Counted from the first letter of the stretch, positions 24,750 through 34,486 are shown. The stretch is DNA of 64,000 nucleotides from Candidatus Woesearchaeota archaeon (GCA_016930415.1 JAFGGS010000016.1:275340-339339); one strand, 5' to 3'. Notes: generated by a model from the letters alone, not told the origin. Made by a program: numbers and translations.

Positions 24750-24857
24750 GAGAATACTATACAATTACGTATACCAATCGAGATGTTTCGACTGAAAAGA
24801 ACACAAGAAAAATACAAGTAAACTACTAATGTCATACATACAACCTACAGGGGATTT

Positions 24858-25103
24858 GTGTTGAAAGGTAGACAAGCCAAGAACAGGACAAAAGAATCCG
24901 GAAAGCCACGAGAAGGGCAAACCGAAATAGTGAACATAAGAATCCCGAAAGACCTCATTCTAGAACTAGACTTTCTCGTAGAGAGAAGAGTGTTCAACTC
25001 ACGCTCAGAAGCCATAAGAGAATTTGCAAGAGAATACGTGCAAAGCCAAATGCACGAAAAAGACGCCAAAAGTTCTGAACAAGGGAGGAAGACAAAATGG
25101 TAG
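24858..25103 (+). CDS. Ribbon-helix-helix DNA-binding protein 1
   Basis: This 81-residue protein has a basic N-terminal arm (about 1-22), then the RHH pattern: strand EIVNIRIPKDLI (23-34), helix LILELDFLVERRV and helix SRSEAIREFAREYVQS. RHH (CopG/MetJ/Arc type) proteins are dimers that read DNA with the strand. The start is GTG 24858, or TTG 24861, which fits the GGGG upstream better. It is first in the operon and overlaps the next gene by 7 nt. It is likely to regulate the operon through the palindrome upstream. Confidence 0.82.
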   Translation: MLKGRQAKNRTKESGKPREGQTEIVNIRIPKDLILELDFLVERRVFNSRSEAIREFAREYVQSQMHEKDAKSSEQGRKTKW

Positions 25104-25393
25104 ACTCCATCGTGAGCATCAGGATGCCTTCCTCCCTGGTTCATGAACTCAAAAGCCTCTCGAAAGAGAACCACTTCCTAGACGTAAGCGAGGAGCTGCG
25201 AAGCATAATCAAGATCAAGACAAGAGAATACAAACTGAAGATAAGCGACGGCCAAAATATAACTGAAGAGAGAGAGGAGAAGATCGTAGAGAAACAGGTC
25301 GACTTCAAAACAGAGAATATCGTCAAGGAAGAGCTTGTCAAGCGGCTCAAGGAAATGATAAGGCAGCTTGAGAAGAACCATAAGGAAAGATGA
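25097..25393 (+). CDS. Ribbon-helix-helix protein 2 with C-terminal coiled coil
   Basis: This 98-residue protein has an RHH segment at the N-terminus (SIVSIRMPSSLVHELKSLSKENHFLDVSEELRS, about 4-37) and then about 50 residues of charged helix (TEEREEKIVEKQVDFKTENIV and following) likely to form a coiled coil. The second helix is less standard than that of RHH protein 1, so it may act as a heterodimer partner or bind protein rather than DNA. It overlaps RHH 1 by 7 nt and ends 7 nt before the surface-protein gene, so they are translated together. Confidence 0.72.
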   Translation: MVDSIVSIRMPSSLVHELKSLSKENHFLDVSEELRSIIKIKTREYKLKISDGQNITEEREEKIVEKQVDFKTENIVKEELVKRLKEMIRQLEKNHKER

Positions 25394-25400
25394 AAACAAG

Positions 25401-28400
25401 ATGAGAAGAACTAGCAGCATGAAAAGAAGCGGAGGGATGAAGAGCCCAAGCAGCCCCATGACAGGAAGAAGTCCGGCGGCTATCTTCATGCTAGCTACAG
25501 CAGCGATACTCATCACAATACTCACCATGATCATAACTTCCGCCCAAGCGTCTGCCATAATAGACCTCGTCTCACCAGAAGATGGGATGCACACGAACCA
25601 GAGCACGAACACGTTCGAATACTACCTCAACTTCAATGCGACCCAATGTACCATAAAGATAGACGGCACAAGCGCCAATACGACTCAAAGCAACAACGCA
25701 GGATTCAACACAATATCTGCTAGCGCCGCAATGGGCGAGCATCAATGGAAAGTCTCATGCGCAGGATCTAACGGGACAGAGGAGAGTGAGGAGAACCAAC
25801 TTACAATCGACTTAGTAGGACCTAGCATAGTGCTGTTCACCCCGCAGGATGGTGCGACGCTCACCACAAGAAAAGCGTCTTTGAGCTTCGTGGCGCTCGA
25901 CAACTTCGCTGAGCTGCTAGGATGCAGCATCAACATAGATGGGGAAGAAGCATATACTGTAGAAGCCAACAACAGCGAACCGATGACCATGACCACATAC
26001 GACTTCCCGGACGGAACGCATACCTGGAACGTGGGATGCAGCGACATGGCACAGAACTATAGAATGAGCGATACTAGAAGCTTCAAGACCAACACCACGC
26101 CCGCGGCGCCGACCTTCAGCATATCCCTCTCCAGGACGGCTTTCTACACAGGAGAGCAAGGCCAGATTACAGTCGCAGCTCCAGAAGGAAGCAGCGCAAG
26201 GGTCGAAGTATGCCCCGACACTAGCGGATTCGTCGAGTGCAGCGTACCCATAGACGTGCATAACTCGACCTCATTCCCTATCCAACAAGGATTGCCATTC
26301 CTCTACAATGCTAACAAGTACATAGTCGAAGCCTACTTCACGTACGCAAATTACACCGAAACGAAGACTGCAAGATACAATGTCAGCAGCAACATCGCAA
26401 TAAACGTAGACTACCCTGATAAGCCCAGGAAGAACGAGCCAGTGATGCTGGAAGCCAATGCGGGCGGAGGATATGGGACCTTGAACTACAAGTGGATATT
26501 GAGCAACGGGAACGTGGTCGAGAATAGGAAGGCCAACATCACGTACGCCTCAGCAGGAAACTACACTAACATAATAATCGTGACAGACGCTTACAACAAT
26601 TCAGTCAACAGGAGCATTTCCCTTGATGTCAGCGACTCCTACAAGATCAAGGTAATCGTGAAGGATGAGGAGACGCAAGCAAAGATATGGAAGGCCACTG
26701 TGGAAGTGGACGATCAGGAGAAAGACACCGACACCAATGGAGAGGTAGAGCTCTTCCTCAGGAAAGGCAAGAGAGACATCAGCATACTCGCAGAGAACTA
26801 CTCCCTCTACGCTGGCGAGCTTAACGTCACGAATGACGAGACATTTACAATACTGCTGATGCCGATGCAGCTGGTCAGGACAGAGCCACAAGTGACCTTG
26901 ACTTATCCCGACAACAACGCGAAGATAATGGGAGACTCCTCTGAACTGGGATTCAAAGTAGACCACAAGTACAAGACGAACTGCAGCATATACATAAGCG
27001 AGGAGCTGAACAGCGGCTTCTTCATCCACCTGGGAGATAAGGAAGTGGCTGCGAACGACAATGGAGAGAAGAGGATCCAGGTCATAGAGCTTGAGAACAT
27101 GACTTATTATTGGAAGGTGGAATGCAGTGATGATAAGGGCAAGACAGGATCCAGCGAGACCAGGAAATTCGACGTAGGGCTTAAGACATCGCTCTCCAAA
27201 GCAGGCAACGAGATCCAGCTCCTAAGCTCAAGGGTCAAGGAGTACGAGCTGCTGCTCTCGGACATCGCCAACATGCCGCCGGACCTGAAGGAGGGCGTAA
27301 CCAGGCTTGGTCTAGGCAAGCAGATTGAAGACGCGATAAAGGTCATGAAGGATGCAATCAGGGACATCGACGGCCTTTCCAGGAGCAACCAGCCAGCCGA
27401 CCAGATCGAGAGCTCTAAGAGGTCACTGTTTGAGAAAGCTGAGAGCGCATACCAGAAAGCGCCAGTAGATATAACCTTGTTAGGATCAGATTCGTTCGTG
27501 GACTACATAGAGTCCGCAGATCTAGAAGGGCTTGTCAATGAGGTCATCAAGTTAGAATACGGCGAAAACGAGAGCATCAACGCAAAGCAGGCCTTCAGCA
27601 GGATTGAGGAGCTTCAGCAGGAAGCAGTGATATCCACCAAGACCAAGAACCTCAGGGTGAGCTTTAGGGATGGAGCTCAGAAGGATATCACCTTGGTGAT
27701 AAGAGATATCAAGACCTACAACATAACAAGCGACGCCACGCTAGTGGAGGCCATACCTAAGGAAGTGGCGGCGAGCGCAGGAGAGATAAAGAGCGCGGCC
27801 GCGTTCAAAGTGATAAAGGATGACCCTATAATAAGCTTCCCGCTCTCCAAGGATGCTACGATAACATACTACTTTGAGAAGCACATCAGTCCAGAATCGC
27901 TTCGAGACATCAGGATAGCTGTCTTCACAGGCCTTGACAGGCTTGAGCCTGAATATGTAACTGGGTTTAGCATAAGCGACTTCGCGATTCCAGGAATCAA
28001 GAAGGGTTGGCTAATCCCGACCATAGTAATAATATTAGCAGGACTCGTTGTCTTCGCGACAAAGTACGAAGGTGTCAAGGCTGCAAAGTACGCGCTCTAT
28101 CTTGCCAAGAGGAAGAACACAGTCCACTACATCAACGTAATCCTAAGCGACATAGCAGATAACCTGCAAGCAGGCAACGTGCAAAAAGCGATCTCGCTCT
28201 ATGATGAGGCCAAGTCAGCGTATATTGATCTTCCAAGCATCGCAAAGAACGACGTGTATGAGAAGATAATGGATACTGCGAATAGGATCGAGAACTACCA
28301 GGAGACCCTTGCCAAGGATGACAGGCTGAAATCCATCACCGCACGGCTTCAAAGGACTGAGCAGATGATCTCTACGCAGCAGATAGGGATCGTGATACAT

Positions 28401-28523
28401 GATTACAAGCAGATAGAGGAGATGTATCACTCGCTTGAGGACAATGAGAAGGATGTTGTCCATGCAAGGATCGTGGACATAGGGAACAAGATACAGGTGA
28501 TGATCGACAGCAACAAGGCTTGA
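25401..28523 (+). CDS. Single-pass surface protein with Ig/PKD domains and cytoplasmic helical tail
   Basis: The 1,040-residue protein has an N-terminal signal or anchor (about 29-50), two Ig-like domains (about 55-230: VSPEDGMHTNQS..., FTPQDGATLTT...), a PKD-like domain (about 333-413, with NYKWILSNGNVVEN and ASAGNYTNIIIVTD), a carboxypeptidase-regulatory-like beta domain (about 414-483), another Ig-like domain, a helical stalk (about 600-720), a membrane segment (about 869-888, GWLIPTIVIILAGLVVFATK) and about 150 residues of cytoplasmic helices (VHYINVILSDIADNLQAGN and following). The topology is a large external arm and an internal helical tail, the right shape to signal or couple to cytoplasmic partners. 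ATG 25401 is chosen; a TTG 33 nt earlier lies inside the RHH gene. Confidence 0.75.
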   Translation: MRRTSSMKRSGGMKSPSSPMTGRSPAAIFMLATAAILITILTMIITSAQASAIIDLVSPEDGMHTNQSTNTFEYYLNFNATQCTIKIDGTSANTTQSNNAGFNTISASAAMGEHQWKVSCAGSNGTEESEENQLTIDLVGPSIVLFTPQDGATLTTRKASLSFVALDNFAELLGCSINIDGEEAYTVEANNSEPMTMTTYDFPDGTHTWNVGCSDMAQNYRMSDTRSFKTNTTPAAPTFSISLSRTAFYTGEQGQITVAAPEGSSARVEVCPDTSGFVECSVPIDVHNSTSFPIQQGLPFLYNANKYIVEAYFTYANYTETKTARYNVSSNIAINVDYPDKPRKNEPVMLEANAGGGYGTLNYKWILSNGNVVENRKANITYASAGNYTNIIIVTDAYNNSVNRSISLDVSDSYKIKVIVKDEETQAKIWKATVEVDDQEKDTDTNGEVELFLRKGKRDISILAENYSLYAGELNVTNDETFTILLMPMQLVRTEPQVTLTYPDNNAKIMGDSSELGFKVDHKYKTNCSIYISEELNSGFFIHLGDKEVAANDNGEKRIQVIELENMTYYWKVECSDDKGKTGSSETRKFDVGLKTSLSKAGNEIQLLSSRVKEYELLLSDIANMPPDLKEGVTRLGLGKQIEDAIKVMKDAIRDIDGLSRSNQPADQIESSKRSLFEKAESAYQKAPVDITLLGSDSFVDYIESADLEGLVNEVIKLEYGENESINAKQAFSRIEELQQEAVISTKTKNLRVSFRDGAQKDITLVIRDIKTYNITSDATLVEAIPKEVAASAGEIKSAAAFKVIKDDPIISFPLSKDATITYYFEKHISPESLRDIRIAVFTGLDRLEPEYVTGFSISDFAIPGIKKGWLIPTIVIILAGLVVFATKYEGVKAAKYALYLAKRKNTVHYINVILSDIADNLQAGNVQKAISLYDEAKSAYIDLPSIAKNDVYEKIMDTANRIENYQETLAKDDRLKSITARLQRTEQMISTQQIGIVIHDYKQIEEMYHSLEDNEKDVVHARIVDIGNKIQVMIDSNKA

Positions 28524-28589
28524 AGGCCTAAGAGCAAGACAAGCCTCGGGACGTAACCAAGATAAGAGATTGAAGAGACCAAGAACAAG

Positions 28590-31500
28590 ATGAAAGACAA
28601 GAACATCAAGAAGGAACTCGCATTCGGAATCCTGATATTCATACTCGTAGTGCTATCAATCAAGGGGCTCATCACTGTCGCGCAATACGTGGGATACGCG
28701 TCTTACATGGAGGCTGATGGGGGCACGATAACAGAGATAGAGCTAATAGCCAAGTTCGACGTGACCCATTGGAACGCGCTTTACGGGACTGCTTGGAGCG
28801 TCGGCTACACGAGCACTTGGATGTATAACCTGACAGGGAACACTACGCTTACGACTACCAATAACGAGAAGCACATGATATTCATGTGCTTTGAGCCAGG
28901 AGTCGAGCACGAGCTGTACGCAAGCATGGTGCCTGAGGCAGCAATAGACTTCAATACGCTAACTGCAGCTACGCCTGCTGAATACGACGCTTACATGAAT
29001 GTCAACGGCGCAAGCTTCTACTCGGCGACCAACACGTTCACAGAGACAGAGACCTTCGAGGTTGGGGAGAACTCAATCACTACAGCGGCGACTATCACGA
29101 TGCGTCAGTCAACAAGCAACGTCACCTCCTTCGTGACTGGTCTACTCAAGGATGGCAGCGGAAACCTCGTCTTGGTCACTAAGATACTGACCGCGCCGAT
29201 CCAAGGATACAACTACGGATTATACAATTACCAGATGCTCCTCCCGATACAGAACGCTGATTCACAATTGTATTATGTCTGGAGCGACCCCACAGACGAG
29301 TGCCCTGAAGGGCAGGGAGTGGCGCCATGGACTGGCTGGGTGTTCGGAAACGTGACAGACACCTCAGGCAATCCGCTTGGAGAGGTAGCGATAGTCGTAG
29401 GAGGCCAGGTCAACATAAGCGATAATGTCACTGGAGAATACACTGTCTACAACGTCGAGGAAGGCAACCACTCCATATTCGCGCTCAAGACAGGCTTCAG
29501 GGTGTATCATGGAGAGGTCAATGTGAGCAGGGATAACGGGACTGTCCATAACATAGTGCTCGTGGCTGAGCAGCCGCCTAACCCGCCGCTCCCAGGCATC
29601 GGACCTGGAGAGGATGCACCAGGCGATCAGACAGAGACTGGAAAAGGCCCTGGCCAGACCGTGAAGACCAAGGATGCAGAGTATGACATGCCTCCTGTCA
29701 TGCAGAGGCCGAAGAAGATTGAGGGAACTGACTACATCATATCGATCGCTGAGATCAACAGGAAGCTTAGGATAGGCAATTTCCTCCAGGAGAAGGTCAC
29801 GCTCTACAGCTTCAAGGAGACGTCGGCTAACGTCTTCTTCGAGATCGTCGGGAACGTATCGGACCTGATTAAGATTGACAAGGACTCTGTAATAATAGCC
29901 CCCAGGGACTCTGACTTCATAACCCTCACGATCTTCGGAGTCGGAGAGATAGGCATGTACAACGGAAGTCTAGAGATTACAGGGGACTTCAACGCGAGCA
30001 TACCCATAATCATAGAGATACTTCCGAGGGATAAGTTGCCGGTAGAGGCATTGTTGATAGATGTTGAGCTTGCGAAGAAGAACGTGTATCCTGGAGAGAG
30101 CCTGAAGTTCAAGACAGACCTAAAAAACCTCTTGACGGATCAGCAGTACCCTGTGAACCTGCTCTTCAGCATCCAGAACATCGAGGGCACAGAGACCCTC
30201 TGGACTTATGACACCAATGTCTTCCTCAAAACGAGCTTTTCAATAATAAAGACTGCCCAGATCCCGAGGGACACCAAGCCAGGGGATTACGTGCTTAGGG
30301 TCACTGCCAATTATCTCGGGCTGAACTCAGGGACTAGCCAGATATTCAGGATAGACACGCCATGGTATCTCATACTCATCTGGGGTCCGATCAGAGTCTG
30401 GCACCTACTCTTGTTCCTATTGATAGCGGCAGGAATCGCATTTGCAGTCTGGGATATCAAGAGAAGGATCGAGGAGAAGAAGAAGTTCCACCTGAAGGTG
30501 GATACCAACGAACTTCCCAAGCCAGGAGGAAGGAGCATCTGGGTCGGCAAGATCGCTGAGACAGACACGAAAACCTACTTCAACATGGAAAGCTTCATGA
30601 CTCACTGCATCGACGCAGGATCCACTGGCAGCGGTAAGTCAGTCTCGGCGCAGGTCATAATAGAGGAGATGCTCATGAAGGGAATCTCAGTCATAGTCTT
30701 TGACCCTACGGCCCAGTGGACTGGGATGCTCAGGAAATGCACTGACAAGGTTATGTTGTCGCTATACCCTTATTATGGGATGAAACCAACCGACGCAAAG
30801 GCTTTCAACGGCAACATCAGGATGATAACGAATCCCAGGGAGATAATCGATATCAAGAAGTACGCGAAGCCAGGCGAGATCCAGGTGTTCGCCTGTCACA
30901 AGCTGGAGCCTAAGGACATGGACATATTCGTGGCGAACAGCATCAGGCAGATCTTCCGCGCGAACTACGGCGAGAGCAGGGCCTTGAAGGTCATCTTCGT
31001 GTATGACGAGGTCCACAGGCTGCTGCCCAAGTTCGGCGGCTCAGGAGAGGGCTTCCTGCAGATAGAGAGGGGCTGCAGGGAGTTCAGGAAGTGGGGGCTT
31101 GGAGTCCTGCTCATCTCCCAGGTCTTGAGCGACTTCGTAGGAACCATCAAGGCCAACATAAACACTGAGATACAGATGAGGACGAGGGATGAGGGAGACC
31201 TGGATCGTATCAGGGTGAAGTACGGAGATGACGTCTTGAGGTCGCTCGTTAAAGCCACTGTCGGAAGCGGAATGGTAGAGAACCCGCAATATAATATAGG
31301 AAAACCTTACTTCGTGGCGTTCAGGCCTCTCATGCACAGTGTCCAGCGTCTTACTGATGAGGAGATAGAGAAGTACAACGAGTACAACGACCAGATCGAG
31401 CAGATGCAGTACGAACTTGAGGAGCTTGAGAAGCTTGGAGTGGACGTGTTCGACCTGAGGCTTGAACTCAAGCTCGCCCTTGACAAGGTGAAGACCGGAA

Positions 31501-32396
31501 GCTTCAACATGGTCCAGATCTATATAGAGGGCTTGGCGCCAAGGGTGAAGAAGCACTGGGCTAAGCTTGGCAAGGTCGCTCCCAAGCTTGAGAAAAAGGT
31601 GATTTCAGAGTCAGAACTGAAGGCTGATCTTGAGAAAGCAAAACAGGCCAGGGAGGCTTACGAGGCTGAGCAGAAAAAGAAGAATCCTGCCGGAGCAGGC
31701 GGCGCGGGAGGCGCTCCTAAAGAGCAGGACTTGTATAAGAAGGACGTGAGTCCTGAGAAGCTGCTGAAGCTCGTGAACGGCATGCTCGTAATCAACATGG
31801 CAAGCCTCTACGATGAGATCGCTGCGATGAAGGATGATGATTACGCTCAGCACGTGAATTACAAGAAGAACGACTTCGCTAATTGGGTCAGGGACGCGGT
31901 CGGAGACCCTGAGATAGGAGAGCTGATAAGATACTCTGAAGGCAAGAAAGACGTGTTGTCGTTCCTGGAGCTGCGGAAGAACAAGAAGCCTCTTCCGAAG
32001 CTTGATCCTGAGAAGAAGAAGCGCGTCGAGGAAGCGAACGCGGCAGCGGCAGCGGCAGCGGCGAAGGCCGAGGAGGAGGCTAGGAAGAAGGCAGGTCAGC
32101 AAGGAGGACAGCCAGGTCAACCGCAAGCACCGCAACAGCCAGGACAGCCAGCAGCGCCTGGGACTCCTACGACGGCACAGGCTCAGCCAGCAGCGACTCA
32201 GACAACCCAACCTGCGCCTGCGCAAACAGCTGCGCAGCAGGCATCTCCTCCGCCAGCGCCAGCACCTCCAGCACCTGCAGGTCAAGAGCAGAAGAAAGAG
32301 GAAGATAAAGGGATACCTAGCTTGGATGATGAGATGAACGCGCTCATAAAAGAAGTCCTTGAGGAAGACAAGGCGCAGGGTGGTGCAAATGCCTGA
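28590..32396 (+). CDS. Membrane-anchored HerA/VirB4-type ATPase with large external domain
   Basis: The 1,268-residue protein has a first membrane helix (about 9-32), an external region of about 560 residues including a carboxypeptidase-regulatory-like domain (about 250-325, WVFGNVTDTSGNPLGEVAIV) and Ig-like domains, a second membrane segment (about 591-620), and a cytoplasmic ATPase. Walker A is GSTGSGKS (about 677-684), Walker B VIFVYDEVH (about 800-808), and a sensor-like QVLSDF follows. This is the HerA/FtsK/VirB4 P-loop family, which forms hexamers that pump DNA or drive secretion. The tail has a coiled coil and an Ala/Pro/Gln-rich low-complexity stretch (about 1150-1235). A membrane-fixed ring with a large outside domain is unlike HerA of the NurA repair pair; no nurA is nearby. 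Confidence 0.85.
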   Translation: MKDKNIKKELAFGILIFILVVLSIKGLITVAQYVGYASYMEADGGTITEIELIAKFDVTHWNALYGTAWSVGYTSTWMYNLTGNTTLTTTNNEKHMIFMCFEPGVEHELYASMVPEAAIDFNTLTAATPAEYDAYMNVNGASFYSATNTFTETETFEVGENSITTAATITMRQSTSNVTSFVTGLLKDGSGNLVLVTKILTAPIQGYNYGLYNYQMLLPIQNADSQLYYVWSDPTDECPEGQGVAPWTGWVFGNVTDTSGNPLGEVAIVVGGQVNISDNVTGEYTVYNVEEGNHSIFALKTGFRVYHGEVNVSRDNGTVHNIVLVAEQPPNPPLPGIGPGEDAPGDQTETGKGPGQTVKTKDAEYDMPPVMQRPKKIEGTDYIISIAEINRKLRIGNFLQEKVTLYSFKETSANVFFEIVGNVSDLIKIDKDSVIIAPRDSDFITLTIFGVGEIGMYNGSLEITGDFNASIPIIIEILPRDKLPVEALLIDVELAKKNVYPGESLKFKTDLKNLLTDQQYPVNLLFSIQNIEGTETLWTYDTNVFLKTSFSIIKTAQIPRDTKPGDYVLRVTANYLGLNSGTSQIFRIDTPWYLILIWGPIRVWHLLLFLLIAAGIAFAVWDIKRRIEEKKKFHLKVDTNELPKPGGRSIWVGKIAETDTKTYFNMESFMTHCIDAGSTGSGKSVSAQVIIEEMLMKGISVIVFDPTAQWTGMLRKCTDKVMLSLYPYYGMKPTDAKAFNGNIRMITNPREIIDIKKYAKPGEIQVFACHKLEPKDMDIFVANSIRQIFRANYGESRALKVIFVYDEVHRLLPKFGGSGEGFLQIERGCREFRKWGLGVLLISQVLSDFVGTIKANINTEIQMRTRDEGDLDRIRVKYGDDVLRSLVKATVGSGMVENPQYNIGKPYFVAFRPLMHSVQRLTDEEIEKYNEYNDQIEQMQYELEELEKLGVDVFDLRLELKLALDKVKTGSFNMVQIYIEGLAPRVKKHWAKLGKVAPKLEKKVISESELKADLEKAKQAREAYEAEQKKKNPAGAGGAGGAPKEQDLYKKDVSPEKLLKLVNGMLVINMASLYDEIAAMKDDDYAQHVNYKKNDFANWVRDAVGDPEIGELIRYSEGKKDVLSFLELRKNKKPLPKLDPEKKKRVEEANAAAAAAAAKAEEEARKKAGQQGGQPGQPQAPQQPGQPAAPGTPTTAQAQPAATQTTQPAPAQTAAQQASPPPAPAPPAPAGQEQKKEEDKGIPSLDDEMNALIKEVLEEDKAQGGANA

Positions 32397-32904
32397 CGAC
32401 TCAGAATTGACGGACGAGACTCCTGAGGAGAAAGCGAAGAGGGAGAAGGACGAGGCAGAGCTCAAGAAGACCGTGGTAGAAGTGACTGAGACCAACAAGA
32501 AGATAGATGATGTTTATGATGAGAGGATGAGGATATTGGAGATGAAGAGGAAACTCGTCCCGACTGACGAGCAGGCTGAGGAAGAGCATCAGGGAAAGAT
32601 CCTCATGCTCAAGGAGAGATACGAGGATTTAAGGAGCAGGATAAGCCAGGCCCGCAGGAAGGGCAAGGATCCTATAATCGCTGACCTGATGACCAGGAAC
32701 ATCCCTGCTAAGATAAAGATCGCTGATGCTACCCGTGAGAAGAGGGATTTTGACCAGGTCGAGATCATGCTCAAGAACGTCGAGGCCGAGCTTGAGGAGG
32801 CGCTCAAGGAGGTCGAGATCAACGTCAAGATGGAGATAGAGCAGCGTTTGAAGAGTGACTTCCAGAAGGCCACTGGAAAGGTAGAGGAGGTTGAGGAGGA
32901 CTGA
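32389..32904 (+). CDS. Coiled-coil protein downstream of the HerA-like ATPase
   Basis: This 171-residue protein is not recognised. It is nearly all charged helix (KAKREKDEAELKKTVVEVTE, LKERYEDLRSRISQARRKG, VEAELEEALKEVE), so an elongated coiled coil is likely. No signal or membrane segment. ATG 32389 overlaps the ATPase gene by 8 nt and has GGTGG 7 nt upstream; the in-frame codon at 32359 lies well inside the ATPase gene. The tight coupling suggests a fixed-ratio partner of the ATPase, for example an adaptor below the ring. Confidence 0.72.
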   Translation: MPDDSELTDETPEEKAKREKDEAELKKTVVEVTETNKKIDDVYDERMRILEMKRKLVPTDEQAEEEHQGKILMLKERYEDLRSRISQARRKGKDPIIADLMTRNIPAKIKIADATREKRDFDQVEIMLKNVEAELEEALKEVEINVKMEIEQRLKSDFQKATGKVEEVEED

Positions 32905-33025
32905 CTAGGCAAGGTGAGGTGCGTTAAAACATAACTGTTAAAAAAAGAGGATTACAAGATATCGATTACAGGAAGAATAGGAGAGAAAGGAAAAAAGAGG
33001 AACGAGAGAAGAGGTGAGTTTAGCA

Positions 33026-34486
33026 TTGGGATTATTCGACAAGAAGCCCAGTAGGGATGATGTCATCGCGCAGGGAATCGCGCAGCAGGCAGCCGACGCA
33101 GAGGCAGCTGCAGGAGGGTCTGACAAGAAGGATGACATGTTCAGCTCCGGCAACCCTAAGGTTGACATGGAGATAGTCAAGATAAAGGCTCAGCTGGAGT
33201 CATTCAATGAGATAAGGAAGTCCAATTCTGAAAGGTTCTCAAGGCTTGGAGAGCAGATGGGAGAGCTTCGCGGCATGATCCTCGACACTAACAAGACGCT
33301 CTCCAAGGTAGAGGTGAGCGCGACCAAGGCTATAGACTTAGTGGAGAGCGTCCAGCCTGAGAAGCTCATGATAGAGATCAGGAAGATGGACGGCAAGGTC
33401 GAGAGCCTCAAGGCCAACATCGAGAGCAACGAGTCCATGATGCGAGACCTCATGGATGAGCTCAAGAAGATGCGTTCCCAGATGAACTTCTACAAAGGGA
33501 TAGAGCAGGTGGCCAAGCTCAACGAGGAGGTCAAGGGGGAGATCCTTGAGATAAAGAAGGTCGAGGCTACTATCGAGAGGCACGCTGACAAGGGAGAGAG
33601 TATATTCCTTGACATGGAGAAGAAGTTCGCGGAGTATGAGAAGTTCCAGAAGAAGGTGGACGACATGGACTCAGTGTTCCACGCGATCCAGAACGATTTC
33701 GACAAGATGAAGCTTGGCATAAGCAATAAGTCCGATCGGAAGGAGTTCATCACGCTCATCAACAAGTTCTCTGAGTTCGAGAAGCATACTAGTGAGGTAT
33801 TGAAGCTTCTGGATGAGAGGAATAGGAAGAACAGGAATGATATGAAGGAGGCAGTCTCCAAGATCAAGAAGATAGTCGCTAAAAAGCAGGGTCTGCGCAT
33901 AGATGACGTTGACATAAGCAAGGGAGACAGGGATCTTCCGGACCTGAAGCTCAAGCCTGAGCTTTTGATCACCAAGGAGGATGCTCAGAAGATCGAGGGC
34001 GCTCAGGAGAAGGAGGCCGCTGCCATGGATGCGCAGACAAAGGAGGCCCAGGAAGCTCTCGAGAAGAAGAAGGCTGATGAGCAGAGGAAGTCAGAGGAAC
34101 AGCAGAAGGCAGGGAGTGATGGGAAGGAGGAAGAGAAGAAGGGAGAGAAGAAGGATGAGAACAACTCGTCTGCGCCTCCTGAGAATCCGGAATTGACTCC
34201 GCCTCCGCCGCCTCCATCCAAACCTGCTCCTGAAAAAGCCCCTGAAAAAGAGCTTACACAACCAACCGAGCCTGTGCAGCCAGCTAAGGAAGCAGTACCT
34301 GATCAGGCTGAGCCCTCAGCAAGTCCTGAAGAGCCCGGAAAGAAAGGGGGAAGCCTGAAGGGATTCATAAACCTCGTGAAGAAGAAGGTGGATGACAGCA
34401 TCCAGCGCTCTGAGAACGGCGATCCTAATCTCTTAGGAGTGATCGGGCTCCGCAAAAAGGCCGAGAAGAAGGAAGAGCATGAATAA
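33026..34486 (+). CDS. Coiled-coil protein with proline-rich tail, possibly ArlCDE-like
   Basis: This 486-residue protein starts MGLFDKKPSRDDVIAQ, has a long coiled coil (about 45-290) and a low-complexity tail rich in Glu/Lys and Pro (about 310-425, including a run of six prolines) before a short conserved end (KGFINLVKKKVDD...LLGVIGLRKKA). The central segment (VQPEKLMIEIRKMDGKVESL... RSQMNFYKGIEQVAKLNEEV) resembles in style the FlaC/ArlC-type coiled coils of archaellum motors, but I cannot confirm homology. Start TTG 33026 is chosen because GAGGTGAG (33011-33018) ends 7 nt before it; an in-frame GTG at 33014 lies within that site. It is the last gene of the HerA operon by position. Confidence 0.7.
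   Translation: MGLFDKKPSRDDVIAQGIAQQAADAEAAAGGSDKKDDMFSSGNPKVDMEIVKIKAQLESFNEIRKSNSERFSRLGEQMGELRGMILDTNKTLSKVEVSATKAIDLVESVQPEKLMIEIRKMDGKVESLKANIESNESMMRDLMDELKKMRSQMNFYKGIEQVAKLNEEVKGEILEIKKVEATIERHADKGESIFLDMEKKFAEYEKFQKKVDDMDSVFHAIQNDFDKMKLGISNKSDRKEFITLINKFSEFEKHTSEVLKLLDERNRKNRNDMKEAVSKIKKIVAKKQGLRIDDVDISKGDRDLPDLKLKPELLITKEDAQKIEGAQEKEAAAMDAQTKEAQEALEKKKADEQRKSEEQQKAGSDGKEEEKKGEKKDENNSSAPPENPELTPPPPPPSKPAPEKAPEKELTQPTEPVQPAKEAVPDQAEPSASPEEPGKKGGSLKGFINLVKKKVDDSIQRSENGDPNLLGVIGLRKKAEKKEEHE

Noticed and set aside
31611-32498. Minus-strand Arg/Leu/Cys-rich open frame opposite the HerA-like ATPase tail
   Set aside because: It is the complement of the Ala/Pro/Gln-rich repeats and not protein-like.
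33026-34486. Firm call of ArlC/FlaC
   Set aside because: Only a loose coiled-coil resemblance is visible and there are no ArlH, ArlI, ArlJ or archaellin genes in the window.
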